This document shows, piece by piece, positions 25,412-34,733 of a stretch of 64,000 bases of DNA. Location of the stretch: the NCBI RefSeq assembly GCF_000336555.1, contig NZ_KB375281.1, forward strand, positions 4,332,155 to 4,396,154, in the 5' to 3' direction. The translations under genes were made by a program, and so were the position numbers. Origin of the DNA: Afipia clevelandensis ATCC 49720. Lineage in GTDB: Bacteria; Pseudomonadota; Alphaproteobacteria; Rhizobiales; Xanthobacteraceae. The notes under the pieces are model-generated. The model was not told the DNA's origin, searched no databases, and saw only the letters and a list, made by a program, of their open reading frames with translations. How positions within the stretch are numbered: the first letter of the stretch is position 1; each line of letters starts with the position of its first letter.

Positions 25412-26189
25412 GACGTTCACCTGATGCAGCCTTGGTTGGTTTATCCAGATAGTTGTAGCAAGGCTTGGCGCGGGCCAGTGTCAGATCCGTCAGGATGTGA
25501 GAGGCTCCGATAATTTCCCTGACGGGGAAGTCGGCCATTGGCGCGAGCGCGTGTGCGAACAATTCCAGCCTTGCCGGGCCTATCCATGCACCCTTGACGG
25601 TAATGTCGGTAATTTCGGTGCGCAAGAGTTCGCAGATGCGAGGCTCGCCGGCCGGCTTCGGGCTGTCATAGGTCCAGAGAATTTTCAGCATAAAGGTCGG
25701 TACACAGATCTCTCGTTTGGCTTCTTCGAGGTCCATGGCGCGGTGCTTGTATCCCATGGTGGCCTGGGCAACACGCAGGGTGCCGTAATCCATCGTTCCG
25801 ACGAGCGTGTCTGAATCGACGTACAGCCGCGGCTTACCGAACACCTTTGGATAGGCACTGATCTCGCGACCGGATGCGAGCGCCGGCGCGTTGTCGAGAT
25901 ACATCGCATGCAGGTATTCGCCCTTTTCCTCACCCAGGCGGACCTGGATTGCTTGTCCGCATTCGGTGTAGTCGCCGAGGCCCGACGTATCGGGCATGCG
26001 CATGATTTCCCAGCGCACCAGCGGCTCGTCGATCTCCAGGGGTTCGGGAACGACAGCGCGGAGCGCTTCGATGTCGGTCCGATACAGGATGTTGAAGTAT
26101 TCGCGGTTGTTGAAGCGAAACGGGCCGCGCGGAAAGGCCGGTGCGCCGATCGGAGTTGTTAACTGTTTGACGACGTCCTTTTCCTTCAT
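25395..26189 (-). CDS. Acetoacetate decarboxylase-family protein
   Basis: 264 residues. Family features: the Schiff-base Lys region GREISAYPKVFGKPRL (residues about 112-127) and YNILYRTDIEALRAVVPEP near the N-terminus. Classical members decarboxylate acetoacetate to acetone through a lysine imine; the wider family includes aldolase-dehydratases and enzymes on larger beta-keto acids. The start ATG 26189 has GGGGGAG upstream; the longer frame to 26303 is unlikely. It leads the minus-strand operon that ends in the broken acyl-CoA dehydrogenase. Confidence 0.9.
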   Translation of the reverse strand: MKEKDVVKQLTTPIGAPAFPRGPFRFNNREYFNILYRTDIEALRAVVPEPLEIDEPLVRWEIMRMPDTSGLGDYTECGQAIQVRLGEEKGEYLHAMYLDNAPALASGREISAYPKVFGKPRLYVDSDTLVGTMDYGTLRVAQATMGYKHRAMDLEEAKREICVPTFMLKILWTYDSPKPAGEPRICELLRTEITDITVKGAWIGPARLELFAHALAPMADFPVREIIGASHILTDLTLARAKPCYNYLDKPTKAASGERHATVS

Positions 26190-26504
26190 TGCACTCCCCC
26201 CATTGTGCGATGCCGAAAACTTGCGAGCGAACGGCTTATTTGTTTCTGTTGATTGGCTGCATCGCTTCAATCGACGATGCACATGACGCATTTCGACCGA
26301 CAAGGTGCGATCAGACCGATTGGAGGGTTACTTCAGGACATGCGCTTTCGACACGAAACCCTTTTCTAAACTTTCGGTCGTCGATATCGTGTGCATGTAT
26401 CTAGTCGGATCGTTTCGCTGCCAGAGTAGCGAGGACTTGCGGGCCGCTCTCAACAAAGATCCCGAATAAGGGGACGCAAGCCGAGCTATGGATGGAGGAA
26501 ACGA
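26190..26504. promoter_or_regulatory. Divergent promoter region between the decarboxylase operon and AraC regulator
   Basis: 315 bases with no gene. It must hold promoters in both directions. A GGAGGAAACG ribosome site directly precedes the AraC ATG at 26505, and GGGGGAG precedes the decarboxylase start. I see no clear operator palindrome. The divergent layout suggests that the AraC protein controls the minus-strand operon. Confidence 0.5.
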
Positions 26505-27584
26505 ATGGTCAGGGTGAGCAAGCATGTTTCGGACGGAGCCGCGACTGAACTCGTTCGCCGGTGTCCGCCAGATTTCGATATGCGCATCTACTCACCGCAT
26601 TCGATCGCAGCGCTCGTTGCCGAGCTTGCGACGCAGGGAACTCCGGCGGATGCAGTGCTTGGGGGAACGGATATCGCCGCCTCGCAGCTTGATGCCCATA
26701 CGACAAAAATATCCTACAGACAGCTCGACCTCGTGATTCGTAATGTGCTGGGCCTATCGAGCGATCCCGCTGTCGCCCTGCGCGCAGGCAAGCGAATGCA
26801 TATTACGGCTTACGGAATGTATGGCTATGCGCTGTTGAGCAGCGCGACGCAGGAGGAAGCGCGTGAATTCGGCGCCCGCTACATCCGGGTGGTCGGGCCG
26901 TTCTGCGATTTTTCCGTGTCGCAAGACAAATCCACCGTTGCATTGACCTTCGAGCCGTTGCACTGGCCCAACCCGACGGAGGACCTTCATCGCTTCGCGG
27001 TTGAGTTCGCGCTGTCCGCGCACTTGACGTCGACGGGGGATCGCATGGGCCCGGCGTTCAAGTTTTCTCGCGTTCTGCTCGACTACGCGCCGCCGCCGCA
27101 TGCCGGCATGTACGACGATCTATTTCAGTGCCCGGTGCTCTTCGCGCAGCGAAGTTGCGGTTATGAGTATGAACGGAATGACGGGCCGGCGAGGCTGGCG
27201 GATGCGCGAACCCATGCGATGGCGCGCGAGATGTGCGAGCAACTTTTGGTTGATGTAAACCGATCTGGCGGCATTGCCGCGGATATCCGGCGAATTCTGA
27301 TCGAGCATCCGGGAAAGTATCCGAGCATCGAGACGATCTCGGAGAAGCTCGGGATGTATCCCCGTTCGTTGCGGCGCAAACTGGAGGCTGAGGGGAATTC
27401 CTATCGCGATCTCCTGGCAGAGGTGCGCATGCGGCTCGCTATCGAATATCTGCGCAAGACACATATGACGAACGACGAGATCGCCACCCGGCTCGGCTAT
27501 AGCGATGCGGCAAATTTCCGCCATGCGTTTGTCCGTTGGACAGGCAAGAGCCCATCAGATTTCCGAATTGCGGCGCGTACTTGA
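26505..27584 (+). CDS. AraC-family regulator (OruR/ArgR-like), copy 1
   Basis: 359 residues. An Arabinose_bd-type N-terminal domain spans about residues 25-215 (LRAGKRMHITAYGMYGYALL is characteristic). The C-terminal AraC DNA-binding domain covers about 255-355 with first helix-turn-helix IETISEKLGMYPRSLRRKLE and second TNDEIATRLGYSDAANFRHA. It has GGAGGAA before the ATG. A close paralogue follows at 27928. It is divergent from the acetoacetate-decarboxylase-family operon, its likely target. Confidence 0.93.
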   Translation: MVRVSKHVSDGAATELVRRCPPDFDMRIYSPHSIAALVAELATQGTPADAVLGGTDIAASQLDAHTTKISYRQLDLVIRNVLGLSSDPAVALRAGKRMHITAYGMYGYALLSSATQEEAREFGARYIRVVGPFCDFSVSQDKSTVALTFEPLHWPNPTEDLHRFAVEFALSAHLTSTGDRMGPAFKFSRVLLDYAPPPHAGMYDDLFQCPVLFAQRSCGYEYERNDGPARLADARTHAMAREMCEQLLVDVNRSGGIAADIRRILIEHPGKYPSIETISEKLGMYPRSLRRKLEAEGNSYRDLLAEVRMRLAIEYLRKTHMTNDEIATRLGYSDAANFRHAFVRWTGKSPSDFRIAART

Positions 27585-27613
27585 GTTTGCGATCGGTTCA
27601 TTTCGTCCGCAAG

Positions 27614-27641
27614 TCACCGGGAGAAGGGATCAATCGCACCT
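27614..27641 (+). repeat. 28-bp element, copy A (3' of AraC copy 1)
   Basis: Begins TCACCGG and ends TCAAT-C-GCACCT. About 22 of 28 positions match the copy at 28999-29026 after the second AraC gene. Either a duplicated regulatory site or a relic of the duplication of the AraC gene with its flank. A partial match, TCACCGGGATTATCGG, is at 27822. Confidence 0.45.
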
Positions 27642-27700
27642 CCCGCGCGTGAAGCGGCAGCGCTATGTTTTGGGGCTCATTGGTTTCCACCCCCAAACTC

Positions 27701-27736
27701 GACCGCTGGCGCCGCGCAACCAGCGGTCTCTTTTTT
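27701..27736 (+). terminator. Rho-independent terminator after AraC copy 1
   Basis: Perfect 9-bp stem GACCGCTGG (27701-27709) and CCAGCGGTC (27720-27728) with a 10-base loop, followed by TCTTTTTT. It separates the two AraC genes into different transcripts. The rest of the 27585-27927 gap holds the 28-bp element and the promoter for the second regulator. Confidence 0.88.
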
Positions 27737-27927
27737 GAGACCGATGCAGCATAGCCTCAGGGCAACGCTCATGAGCGTGTCCGGAATTCACCCCGAGAAC
27801 GAGTAGATTCGACCTTCCAATTCACCGGGATTATCGGATAGCGTCTGTTTCCGATCAGCCGGCGTTCTTTCGAGGCGCCAATACATCGCGCCAGATGGCA
27901 TGCAAAAAGCCGGAGGAGAGCGGGATC

Positions 27928-28956
27928 GTGTATCGGCCTTCGCCCAATCTCATGCAGCGAGTGCATGCAGCTCACCGCATTGCGGCAGTTATCGCCGTTC
28001 TCAGGGAGGATGGAGTGCCTGCGTCGCAGGCGTTGTCGGGATCCGGGCTCAAGGTATCGACTTTCAAGACCGGCACCACGCGGGTATCCTATCAGCAGGT
28101 CGAAACCGTCTTCCGCAATGCCATTCACCTCTCGAAAGATCCTGCCATTGCATTCCGGGCCGGGCAGAAGATCAATGTGATGGCGTATGGGTTGTATGGC
28201 TACGCGCTCTTGAGCAGCCCGACTCGTGCCGAGGGGATTGATTTCACCACCAAATACAGTCGCGTGCTTGGCGCGATCGCGGACGTCATTTTCTCGCGCG
28301 ACGAGGATACGGCGACTTATGCGCTTGAGCCGCTATTGTCGCGAAACCATAACGACGACGTCTACCGGTTTGCGATGGAGTTTGCATTTGCCGCCCTGAT
28401 CACGCTTTGCAGGGATGTGTACGGCGGATCGTTCGGAATTTTGCGCCTGCGCGCGGCTTATTCCGCGCCTGCCCATGCCCGCATCTACAAACGCATGTTT
28501 CAATGCCCGATCAGTTTCGACCAGCCAAAGAACGAACTCGAATTCAACGCCGGCTGGATTGATCATCCGATGGTGAGGCCGGACCCGATCACCAATGTGA
28601 TGGCTGCGGAAATGTGCGAGCGCTTTCTTGGCAAGGCGAAGGGATATGGCGGGGTTGCCGCCGATATTCGCCGCGCGCTGCTTGAACATCCCGGACGATT
28701 TCCAAGCATCGAAGCCATGGCCGCGGATCTGTCCATCCATCCGCGTACGCTGCGCCGCAAACTGGAAGCGGAGCAGGTCACGTATCGTGATGTTGTCGCG
28801 GAAGTCCGCATGAAGCTGGCCGTTGAATATCTGCGCAATACGCGCATGACCAACGAAGAGATCGCTGCGCGGCTGGACTACAGCGATGCTGCGAATTTCC
28901 GGCATGCCTTTGCGCGTTGGACAGGCCGAAGCCCTTCAGACTTCAGGGCAGGTTGA
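27928..28956 (+). CDS. AraC-family regulator, copy 2 (paralogue)
   Basis: 342 residues from GTG 27928, which has GGAGGAGAG 7 bases upstream; an ATG at 27895 is in frame but lacks a site. Domain layout is the same as copy 1: LRQ-type sensor segment with FRAGQKINVMAYGLYGYALL, then the helix-turn-helix pair IEAMAADLSIHPRTLRRKLE and TNEEIAARLDYSDAANFRHA. The DNA-binding halves are nearly identical between the copies while the effector domains differ more, so the two may read the same sites in response to different ligands. Confidence 0.92.
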   Translation: MYRPSPNLMQRVHAAHRIAAVIAVLREDGVPASQALSGSGLKVSTFKTGTTRVSYQQVETVFRNAIHLSKDPAIAFRAGQKINVMAYGLYGYALLSSPTRAEGIDFTTKYSRVLGAIADVIFSRDEDTATYALEPLLSRNHNDDVYRFAMEFAFAALITLCRDVYGGSFGILRLRAAYSAPAHARIYKRMFQCPISFDQPKNELEFNAGWIDHPMVRPDPITNVMAAEMCERFLGKAKGYGGVAADIRRALLEHPGRFPSIEAMAADLSIHPRTLRRKLEAEQVTYRDVVAEVRMKLAVEYLRNTRMTNEEIAARLDYSDAANFRHAFARWTGRSPSDFRAG

Positions 28957-28998
28957 GCGGCTGCGGAGTTAGCCAAAAGGTGTACCGCTGTCCCAAAT

Positions 28999-29026
28999 TC
29001 ACCGGTCAAATGGTTCAATTGCACCT
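28999..29026 (+). repeat. 28-bp element, copy B (3' of AraC copy 2)
   Basis: Second copy of the element at 27614, beginning TCACCGG and ending TCAAT-T-GCACCT. It sits upstream of the alpha/beta hydrolase gene (29173). The 28957-29172 gap also has a palindrome GTGATCG-N10-CGATCAC at 29083-29106, which could be an operator. Confidence 0.45.
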
Positions 29027-29172
29027 TTCCCGGCTTTGGAGCGCTGGCTAGCGTTTGTTCAGAAATCAAGCAGTGCGCGTGAGTGATCGTTCGCAATAGC
29101 GATCACGGGCGAAGACAAAGACTTGATGCTGAATGATGCGGAGATTCCGCAAAATCCGGGGGACATTCTGAC

Positions 29173-29982
29173 ATGGGCACTGCAGCCAGTTCTTCACATC
29201 CGCCATCGCAGTTACTTCTCGCGCTCGAACTGCGCGGGCTTTGGGAGCTGCAGGCGTTCTTCACGGCTTATCCTTTGCTGCGATACGCGCCGCGTGGCGA
29301 CGGGCATCCTGTCCTTGTATTGCCCGGGCTCGCCGCAAGCGATGTTTCGACGAGACCGTTGCGGAGTTATCTCAAGGCACAGGGATATGCCGCGCACGGC
29401 TGGAAGCTCGGCCCGAACCATGGTCCACGCCCCGGCGTGGAGGACGGCATTGACGCACGTCTTGCCGAACTTTCCGATCGTTATGGCCGCAAGGTCAGTC
29501 TGATCGGATGGAGTCTCGGCGGCGTCTTCGCGCGTGAAGCCTCGCGGCGCGCTGCTGACCGGGTGCGTCAGGTGATCACACTCGGCAGCCCGTTCGCGAA
29601 CGAGCCGAAGGCAAGCAATGCGTGGCAGCTTTACGAAGCCCTGAGCGGACGCCGGGTCGAGGATTGGCCTGGGCGTGAAGCCATGAAGCTGCCGCCGCCA
29701 GTTCCCAGCACCGCGATCTACACACGTTCCGATGGCATCGTCGCCTGGCAAGGATGCCGCGAGCAGCAGAGCGACACGACGCAGAATATTGAGGTGGAGG
29801 GTAGCCACTCCGGTCTCGGTTTCAATCCGGCGGTGCTTTATGCGATCGCGGATCGGCTGGCATTGGCGGAAGACAAGTGGTTGCCGTTCGACCGCAGCGG
29901 CTTACGGAGCATGGTTTATCCCGATCCGCATCGCAACGACAGCGAATGGGAAGCCGCGTTGCGGACAGGCGTCGCCGGGTAA
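29173..29982 (+). CDS. Alpha/beta hydrolase
   Basis: 269 residues. The nucleophile elbow is GWSLGG (about residues 112-117), preceded by the oxyanion strand HPVLVLPGLAASD; the acid and His are probably in IYTRSDGIVAW and EVEGSHSGLGFNP. The family includes esterases and lipases; the GHPVLVLPG opening is typical of proteins near storage-lipid genes. Start ATG 29173 has GGGGGA upstream. It precedes a phasin gene by 50 bases, so it may act on polyester or wax granules. Confidence 0.82.
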   Translation: MGTAASSSHPPSQLLLALELRGLWELQAFFTAYPLLRYAPRGDGHPVLVLPGLAASDVSTRPLRSYLKAQGYAAHGWKLGPNHGPRPGVEDGIDARLAELSDRYGRKVSLIGWSLGGVFAREASRRAADRVRQVITLGSPFANEPKASNAWQLYEALSGRRVEDWPGREAMKLPPPVPSTAIYTRSDGIVAWQGCREQQSDTTQNIEVEGSHSGLGFNPAVLYAIADRLALAEDKWLPFDRSGLRSMVYPDPHRNDSEWEAALRTGVAG

Positions 29983-30031
29983 CAGCCGGAATTCTCGTCT
30001 TATCCGTTTCATATTCAAGAAGGAGGAATCC

Positions 30032-30469
30032 ATGAACGCCGACAGCAAGCAGCCTTTCAATCCCGCGGCACTGATGCCCTGGATGGATGAACTCAAGAAA
30101 CTTGTCGAGCAGTTCAAGCTGCCCGGCATTGACGTGGCTGCACTTATGGAGTGGCAGCGCAAGGATATGGAGGCTCTGGCCGAAGCGAACCGTCAGGCGT
30201 CCGAAGGTATCAAGGCGCTTGTCGATAGGCGCAATGAGATCATGCAGGAGGCGCTCGCGCAGTGGCAATCGGCCGTAAAGGATGTCACCAGCGCTGACGC
30301 GACGTCGAAGCAGGCGGAAGCGATGAAGCAGGGTGTCGAAAAAGCGGTCGCCAACTTTCGCGAACTCTCCGAACTGGAGGCAAAGGCGCGGACCAATGCG
30401 TGGACTGTCGTTCAGCAACGCATGCAGGAGAATCTGACGAATCTTCAGAAGCTGCTGCAGCCGAAATAG
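30032..30469 (+). CDS. Phasin-family granule protein
   Basis: 145 residues, mostly amphipathic helix, with the phasin pattern FNPAALMPWMDELKKLVEQF, then EWQRKDMEALAEANRQASEG and FRELSELEAKARTNAWTVV. Phasins coat polyhydroxyalkanoate granules and control their number and size. It has a near-perfect AAGGAGGAATCC site 5 bases before the ATG, so strong translation is expected, as is usual for phasins. No PHA synthase is in the window; neighbours instead include a WS/DGAT acyltransferase, so it could coat wax or triacylglycerol bodies. Confidence 0.85.
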   Translation: MNADSKQPFNPAALMPWMDELKKLVEQFKLPGIDVAALMEWQRKDMEALAEANRQASEGIKALVDRRNEIMQEALAQWQSAVKDVTSADATSKQAEAMKQGVEKAVANFRELSELEAKARTNAWTVVQQRMQENLTNLQKLLQPK

Positions 30470-30566
30470 CGGCGGAGCGTTTGGCCCGGCGGGGCAGAAA
30501 CGGTGAGTCATCCGCGCTGAAAGACGGAAGGCCGCCGAAGGGACGAGAGACCGGAGGGAGGAGAGC

Positions 30567-31334
30567 ATGAGTCTTGCCAAGTTGCAGGATCTGACGGGCC
30601 GTGTCGCGCTCGTTACAGGAGGATCCAGAGGCCTGGGCTTGCAGATGGCCGAGGTGCTGGGCGAACTCGGCGCCAAGGTTGCGATCACGGCGCGGAAGGC
30701 TGATGAACTGACGGCTGCCGCGGCGCACCTGAAGTCGCTCGGTATCGAAGCGATGCCGGTTGTCTGCGACATGGGGCAACTGGCGGCAATCGGCCCCATG
30801 GTCGAACAGGTTATCGCGACGCTCGGGCCGATCGATATTCTCGTCAACAACGCCGGGACGTCCTGGGGGGCAGCCACAATCGATCATTCCCTCGATGGCT
30901 GGAACAAGGTCATCACCCTGAATGTAACGGCAATCTTCGTTGTAACGCAGGAGGTCGGGCGCCGCTGCATGGTTCCGCGCCGGAGCGGCAAGGTCATCAA
31001 CATCGCTTCGATCCAGGGGCTGACGGGGACATATCCGGAGAGTGTGCCGACGCTCGCCTATAATGCCAGCAAGGGCGCAGTCGTGAACATGACACGCACG
31101 CTTGCCAATGAGTGGGCGCCGCTGGGCATCAATGTGAACGCGATCGCGCCGGGTTACTTCCCTACCAAAATGACCGCGCAGCTTAACGAAGATAACACCT
31201 CTGACATGGCGCCGATGAAGCGCGGGGGCGGCCCCGAGGATTTGAAGGGAGTCACGGCCCTGTTCGCGTCGGACGCCTGTGCATTCATTACTGGCCAGAC
31301 ACTCGCCGTCGATGGCGGAGTAACGGCTGTCTGA
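30567..31334 (+). CDS. Short-chain dehydrogenase/reductase
   Basis: 255 residues. TGGSRGLG cofactor motif, LVNNAG, and intact catalytic YNASK (in LAYNASKGAVVNMTRTLA) with IASIQG. FabG/gluconate-5-dehydrogenase-like. It has GGAGGGAGGAG upstream of its ATG and precedes the acyl-CoA ligase by 30 bases. It might reduce a 3-ketoacyl intermediate of the lipid module. Substrate unknown. Confidence 0.9.
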   Translation: MSLAKLQDLTGRVALVTGGSRGLGLQMAEVLGELGAKVAITARKADELTAAAAHLKSLGIEAMPVVCDMGQLAAIGPMVEQVIATLGPIDILVNNAGTSWGAATIDHSLDGWNKVITLNVTAIFVVTQEVGRRCMVPRRSGKVINIASIQGLTGTYPESVPTLAYNASKGAVVNMTRTLANEWAPLGINVNAIAPGYFPTKMTAQLNEDNTSDMAPMKRGGGPEDLKGVTALFASDACAFITGQTLAVDGGVTAV

Positions 31335-31364
31335 GCAAGCAATAAAATATTGGGAGGAACGAAA

Positions 31365-33068
31365 ATGAACGATATGCCCTGGATCAAATCCTATCCGACC
31401 GGCGTGCGCTGGAACATTGATATCGTTCCCGGAGCAGTGCAGAAAATCCTTCAGGATACCGTCGCGAAATATCCCGATCGCCCGGCGATCGACTTCATGG
31501 GCAAGCGCCTGAACTATCGCGAACTGGGTAATCTGGTGGACCGCGCGGCGCGCGGCCTGCAGAAACTGGGTGTGAAGCCGGGCGTTCATGTCGGGCTCTT
31601 CCTGCCGAACACGCCGCACTACATCATCGCGTTTTTCGGTGTGCTGACGGCCGGCGGCACCGTGGTGAATTACTCGCCGCTCGATGCGGCCAAGGTACTC
31701 GAGCACAAGATCGAGGATAGCAAGACGGACTTCATCATCACGCTCGATCTTGCGGCGCTCTATCCGCAGATGGCGCCGATGCTCGGAACGACCCGTTTGA
31801 AAAAGCTGATTGTCGGAAATGTCGGTGAAATGTCAGCCGCTCCCGATGCCGTGAATGCCGAGATGAAAGCCGGGAAGCAGTTGAGCGAGGTGCCGAAAGA
31901 CGATCGGCATGTCAGCTTTGCTGAACTGATCGACAACGATGGTGCTTACGAGGCTTATCCGATCTCCGATCCGAATGAGACGATCGCTGTGCTCCAGTAT
32001 ACCGGGGGCACCACGGGATTGCCCAAGGGGGCGATGCTGACACATGCCAACCTGTCCAGCGCCTGTCAGCAGGCATGGGAGACCACGAGCGGGTCTCCTC
32101 CGGTTCTGGTCGAGGGGCAGGAAAGTGTACTCGCGGTGCTGCCGCCCTTCCATATCTACGCGCTGACAGTGAACGTCCTGTTCGCGGTGCTGGGCGGCGC
32201 CGAGATTCTTCAGCACATCCGGTTCGATCCCAAGGCGGTCCTTGAAGAAATCTCGAAAAAGAGACTGACGGTGTTTTGCGGCGTCCCGACCATGTACACC
32301 GCCTTGCTCAATCATCCGGATACACCGAAATACGATCTGAAATCGCTGAAATACTGCGGCTCCGGCGGTGCGCCGCTGCCGCTTGAGGTCGCACAGCAGT
32401 TCGCGGCGGTGACCGGATGTAATCTTAGCGAAGGGTGGGGGATGACCGAGACCTCTCCCACAGGGACCTTCACACCGGTCAACGGCATGCGCAAGGCGGG
32501 CTCCTGCGGAATGCCGATGCCGCGTATCGTGATCAAGTTCCTGAGCATCGACGACCCTGGCAAGTATGTGGCGCTTGGCGAACGCGGCGAAATCTGCATC
32601 CAGGGCCCCAATGTCATGAAGGGTTACTGGAACAAGCCGCAGGCGACCGCCGACGTCACGACATTCGATGGTTTCATGCGGACCGGCGACGTCGGCTATA
32701 TGGACGATGACGGATTCATCTTCATCGTGGACCGTACCAAGGACATGCTTCTGTGCAGCGGATACAATGTCTATCCGCGCGTTCTCGAAGAGGCGGTCTA
32801 CAAACATCCTTCTGTCGCGGAAGTCGCCGTGATCGGAATTCACGATGAGTATCGCGGACAGTCGCCAAAAGCCTTCGTCACCCTGAAATCCGGCGCTCCC
32901 GCATTCACCATCGAAGAGCTGCAGAAGTTTCTGAAGGACAAACTGGGCAAGCACGAGATGGTGCAGGCTATGGAAATCCGCTCCGAGCTTCCAAAAACGG
33001 CGGTCGGCAAAATTTCCAAGAAAGACCTGTACGACGAGGAAGAGCGCAAGGCGAAAGCGCAGGCCTGA
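31365..33068 (+). CDS. Long-chain acyl-CoA ligase (AMP-forming)
   Basis: 567 residues of the ANL family. Motifs: LQYTGGTTGLPKGAMLTH (about residues 211-228), GWGMTETSP, TGDVGYMDDDGFIFIVDR with DMLLCSGYNVYPRVLEE, and the catalytic Lys in PKTAVGKISKK. Length and motifs match FadD-like fatty acid ligases. It would supply acyl-CoA for the WS/DGAT acyltransferase encoded next. ATG 31365 was chosen over TTG 31350, with GGGAGGAAC upstream. Confidence 0.9.
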   Translation: MNDMPWIKSYPTGVRWNIDIVPGAVQKILQDTVAKYPDRPAIDFMGKRLNYRELGNLVDRAARGLQKLGVKPGVHVGLFLPNTPHYIIAFFGVLTAGGTVVNYSPLDAAKVLEHKIEDSKTDFIITLDLAALYPQMAPMLGTTRLKKLIVGNVGEMSAAPDAVNAEMKAGKQLSEVPKDDRHVSFAELIDNDGAYEAYPISDPNETIAVLQYTGGTTGLPKGAMLTHANLSSACQQAWETTSGSPPVLVEGQESVLAVLPPFHIYALTVNVLFAVLGGAEILQHIRFDPKAVLEEISKKRLTVFCGVPTMYTALLNHPDTPKYDLKSLKYCGSGGAPLPLEVAQQFAAVTGCNLSEGWGMTETSPTGTFTPVNGMRKAGSCGMPMPRIVIKFLSIDDPGKYVALGERGEICIQGPNVMKGYWNKPQATADVTTFDGFMRTGDVGYMDDDGFIFIVDRTKDMLLCSGYNVYPRVLEEAVYKHPSVAEVAVIGIHDEYRGQSPKAFVTLKSGAPAFTIEELQKFLKDKLGKHEMVQAMEIRSELPKTAVGKISKKDLYDEEERKAKAQA

Positions 33069-33093
33069 GCGGCCCGTGCTTCATGCAAATCCG

Positions 33094-33120
33094 TCGGCGC
33101 TGGATCTTTCAGCGCCGACA
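33094..33120 (+). other. Intercistronic hairpin between ligase and acyltransferase genes
   Basis: Perfect 10-bp stem GTCGGCGCTG (33094-33103) and CAGCGCCGAC (33111-33120) with a 7-base loop. No T run follows, so it is more likely an mRNA stability or processing element than a strong terminator. Confidence 0.6.
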
Positions 33121-33172
33121 CGTGACCAACGGGAGCGGCCATGGCCGCCGTCTAACCTCTGGAGGCAAGACA

Positions 33173-34675
33173 ATGGATCAACTTAGCGGGATGGATGCCT
33201 CTTTCCTGCATCTGGAAACCCCCGAAACCCCGATGCATGTCGGCAGTTTGATGCTTATCGATCCGCCGGACGGTTACGAAGGCGACTATTATGAAGACGT
33301 CAAGGCCATGCTGGCCAAACGCCTGCATCTAGCCACCGTCCTGTGCCGGAAGCTGGCACAAATGCCCTTTGAGCTTGCCGAGCCGGTATGGATCGACGAT
33401 GACGACATCGACCTCGACTACCATGTGCGGAGCCTGACGCTTCGCCGCCCCGGTACAATGGCTCAGCTCGAAGTGCTGATTGCACGGTTGCATTCGACAC
33501 TGCTCGACAGGAGCCGGCCGCTCTGGGAAATCTACGTCATCGAAGGACTCGAGTCCGGGCAGGTCGCGCTTTACACCAAGGCGCATCATAGCGGCGTCGA
33601 CGGCAAGGCTGGCGCCGAGCTCGCCAAGGTGCTGTACGATACGTCCCCCAAAATGCGTGACGTTCCACCGCCGCGGCGCAAGCGTTCGAGCGGGCAGTAC
33701 CAACTCGGCATGACCGAGTTGTTGCAAGCGGCGGCCAACAACGCGGCCCAGCAATACCGGAAGCTCGCGGAGCTTTTGCCGACGGCCGCAAAAGCCTTCA
33801 GCACGGCAGCCGGCGTTGTCGCAAGTCAGCGCACGACCGATGGCAGCCGGTCGCTCAATCTGGGATTGGCGCCAAAAACCATCTTCAACGATTCAATCAC
33901 CAACCAGCGTTCCTACAGCACGCTGTCGCTTCCCTTGGCGGACGTTAAAGCGCTTGGAAAGCGCGTCGGCGGAACGGTCAATACGATCGTGATGGCGATG
34001 TGCAGTATTGCACTCCATCATTTCCTGAAGGAACGCGGGCTGCTTCCGAAGGAAGCGCTCATTGCAATGGTGCCGGTAAGCCTTCGGGCGGAAGGTGACA
34101 GCGCGATGAACAACCAGGTTTCGATGGTGCGGGTCGATCTTGCGACCGATATCGACAATCTTCCGGAACGGTTCAAGGCGATCCATGCCTCATCGGAGGC
34201 GGCAAAGGCCGTCGTGAGGGAGCTGAAACCGGTGCTCGGCGTCGATGTGCCGATCACGGGCTCGCCATGGCTGATGACCGGGCTGGCCTCGCTGCTTGGC
34301 CGCTCCAACATGGCGAGCCGCCTGCCTGCGGTTGGCAATGTGCTGATTTCAAATGTTCCGGGTCCGCCGATGCCGCTCTACGTCGCTGGTGGCCGGATGG
34401 TGCACTATTATCCGGTCTCGATCCCGTATCACGGCAGTGCGCTGAATATCACGGTGCAGAGTTACGCCGGGCTGCTCGATCTCGGGATCACCGCCTGCCG
34501 CCGCGTGTTGTCGCAGGATGAATCCCACGAACTCATCGCGCATCTGCAGACAGCGCTGCGCGAAATTGAAGCGCTGCCCGCGGTTTCGGAAGTATCCGGC
34601 GGAGAGGTCGCAGTGCTGGAGCTGAACGACGCGGGCAAGGCATCTGCGAAGAAGAAGTCCGCAGCAGGTCAGTAA
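33173..34675 (+). CDS. Wax ester synthase / diacylglycerol acyltransferase (WS/DGAT)
   Basis: 500 residues. The catalytic motif HHxxxDG is present as HHSGVDG (in KAHHSGVDGKAG, about residues 140-146), the N-terminal LSGMDASFLHLETPETPMHV is the family signature, and LISNVPGPPMPLYVAGG the second conserved block. These enzymes join acyl-CoA to fatty alcohols or diacylglycerol to make storage lipid at the membrane. ATG 33173 has GGAGG upstream; the frame from 33083 is longer but unsupported. Not all genomes of this group carry one, so this may mark neutral-lipid storage or an acyl-modification role. Confidence 0.9.
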   Translation: MDQLSGMDASFLHLETPETPMHVGSLMLIDPPDGYEGDYYEDVKAMLAKRLHLATVLCRKLAQMPFELAEPVWIDDDDIDLDYHVRSLTLRRPGTMAQLEVLIARLHSTLLDRSRPLWEIYVIEGLESGQVALYTKAHHSGVDGKAGAELAKVLYDTSPKMRDVPPPRRKRSSGQYQLGMTELLQAAANNAAQQYRKLAELLPTAAKAFSTAAGVVASQRTTDGSRSLNLGLAPKTIFNDSITNQRSYSTLSLPLADVKALGKRVGGTVNTIVMAMCSIALHHFLKERGLLPKEALIAMVPVSLRAEGDSAMNNQVSMVRVDLATDIDNLPERFKAIHASSEAAKAVVRELKPVLGVDVPITGSPWLMTGLASLLGRSNMASRLPAVGNVLISNVPGPPMPLYVAGGRMVHYYPVSIPYHGSALNITVQSYAGLLDLGITACRRVLSQDESHELIAHLQTALREIEALPAVSEVSGGEVAVLELNDAGKASAKKKSAAGQ

Positions 34676-34733
34676 AGGCACGCTGCAATAGGCTCGGACT
34701 GACAGAAAATAAAGATTTCCAAGGGAGGACAAA

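Noticed and set aside
26328-26525. 65-residue minus-strand frame in the AraC/decarboxylase promoter region
   Set aside because: No ribosome site, no similarity recognised, and it overlaps the AraC start.
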